Positions 5,159 through 5,264 of a DNA stretch of 5,264 nucleotides are shown here, piece by piece. Source of the DNA: Rhodothermia bacterium (GTDB lineage Bacteria > Bacteroidota > Rhodothermia > Balneolales > Natronogracilivirgulaceae). The notes under the pieces are model-generated. The model worked only from the letters and a program-made list of their open reading frames with translations, was not told the origin of the DNA and made no database searches. Every line of letters begins with the position of its first letter. Within the stretch, counting starts at the first letter, position 1. Location: the NCBI GenBank assembly GCA_007122185.1, contig SKUI01000223.1:1-5264 (forward strand). The letters are read 5' to 3'. Position numbers and translations under genes: made by a program.

Positions 5159-5264
5159 TCAGTCTTTGGATGCTTCGACCGGATTGAGACGTACGGCCTT
5201 GATCGCCGGATAGATGGAAGCAAGCAGGGCCGCACAGATCACAATGGCCGATATTGCGGCATAC
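5159..5264 (-). CDS. FtsX/MacB-like ABC transporter permease, C-terminal end
   Basis: Only the last 34 residues are in the window; the frame runs in from the right edge and stops at TGA (5161-5159). They form the end of the last membrane span (AISAIVICAALLAS) followed by the short cytosolic tail YPAIKAVRLNPVEAS, which has the P-A-x-x-A-x-x-L-x-P-x-E-A pattern typical of FtsX-domain permeases (MacB, LolC/E and related exporters). Such proteins pair with an ABC ATPase and move lipoproteins, peptides or macrolides, or transmit force across the envelope; 34 residues do not tell which. It lies 128 bases upstream of the DUF4236 gene on the same strand, so the two may share a transcript. Confidence 0.88.
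   Translation of the reverse strand, partial: YAAISAIVICAALLASIYPAIKAVRLNPVEASKD

Noticed and set aside
1..5264. A hidden defence, toxin-antitoxin, CRISPR, mobile-element or retron-like system.
   Set aside because: No repeat array, terminal inverted repeats, transposase or integrase, reverse transcriptase or nuclease motif was found on either strand. Apart from the two candidate small ORFs, the annotated genes are recognisable family members.

Overview
The window reads as an ordinary stretch of a moderately GC-rich bacterial chromosome: four protein genes that can be named at family level, one membrane-protein gene fragment at the right edge, two candidate very small genes, and one compact divergent control region. 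There is no CRISPR array, tRNA, rRNA, insertion sequence, phage gene or recognisable defence system. A bacterial serpin, an SLC12-type cation-chloride cotransporter, a DUF4236 protein and an FtsX-type permease occurring together suggest a Gram-negative lineage in or near Bacteroidota/Rhodothermota/Balneolota. This placement is a weak inference, because no marker gene is present. Two genes have clear Shine-Dalgarno sites (AGGAG, AGGAGG) and the transporter has none.

Layout. Bases 1-385 (+) hold the last 127 codons of an inhibitory serpin, including its hinge and reactive-centre loop. A candidate 19-residue membrane peptide follows at 405-464 (+). The convergent gap to 595 holds only a weak candidate terminator. 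Bases 596-2827 (-) encode a 743-residue cation-chloride cotransporter with 12 likely membrane spans and a cytosolic C-terminal domain. Bases 2828-3151 are an AT-richer divergent region with a good promoter for the transporter, a 6-bp inverted repeat just downstream of it, a 7-bp direct repeat spaced 20 bp, and a TATAAT on the other strand. A 44-codon ORF (3021-3155) runs out of this region and overlaps the next gene by ATGA. Bases 3152-4408 (+) encode a PLP enzyme of the cystathionine gamma-synthase family. Bases 4344-5030 (-) encode a DUF4236 membrane protein whose last 21 codons lie antisense to the end of the PLP-enzyme gene. Bases 5159-5264 (-) are the C-terminus of an FtsX/MacB-type ABC permease.

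The genes do not form an obvious pathway. Serpin and transporter converge, transporter and PLP enzyme diverge from a shared control region, and PLP enzyme and DUF4236 gene converge with a real coding overlap. The observations most worth a second look are the translationally coupled small ORF in front of the PLP-enzyme gene, the serpin's unusual reactive loop, the Na+-site residues kept in the transporter, and the 19-residue membrane peptide. None of them amounts to a clearly new system.
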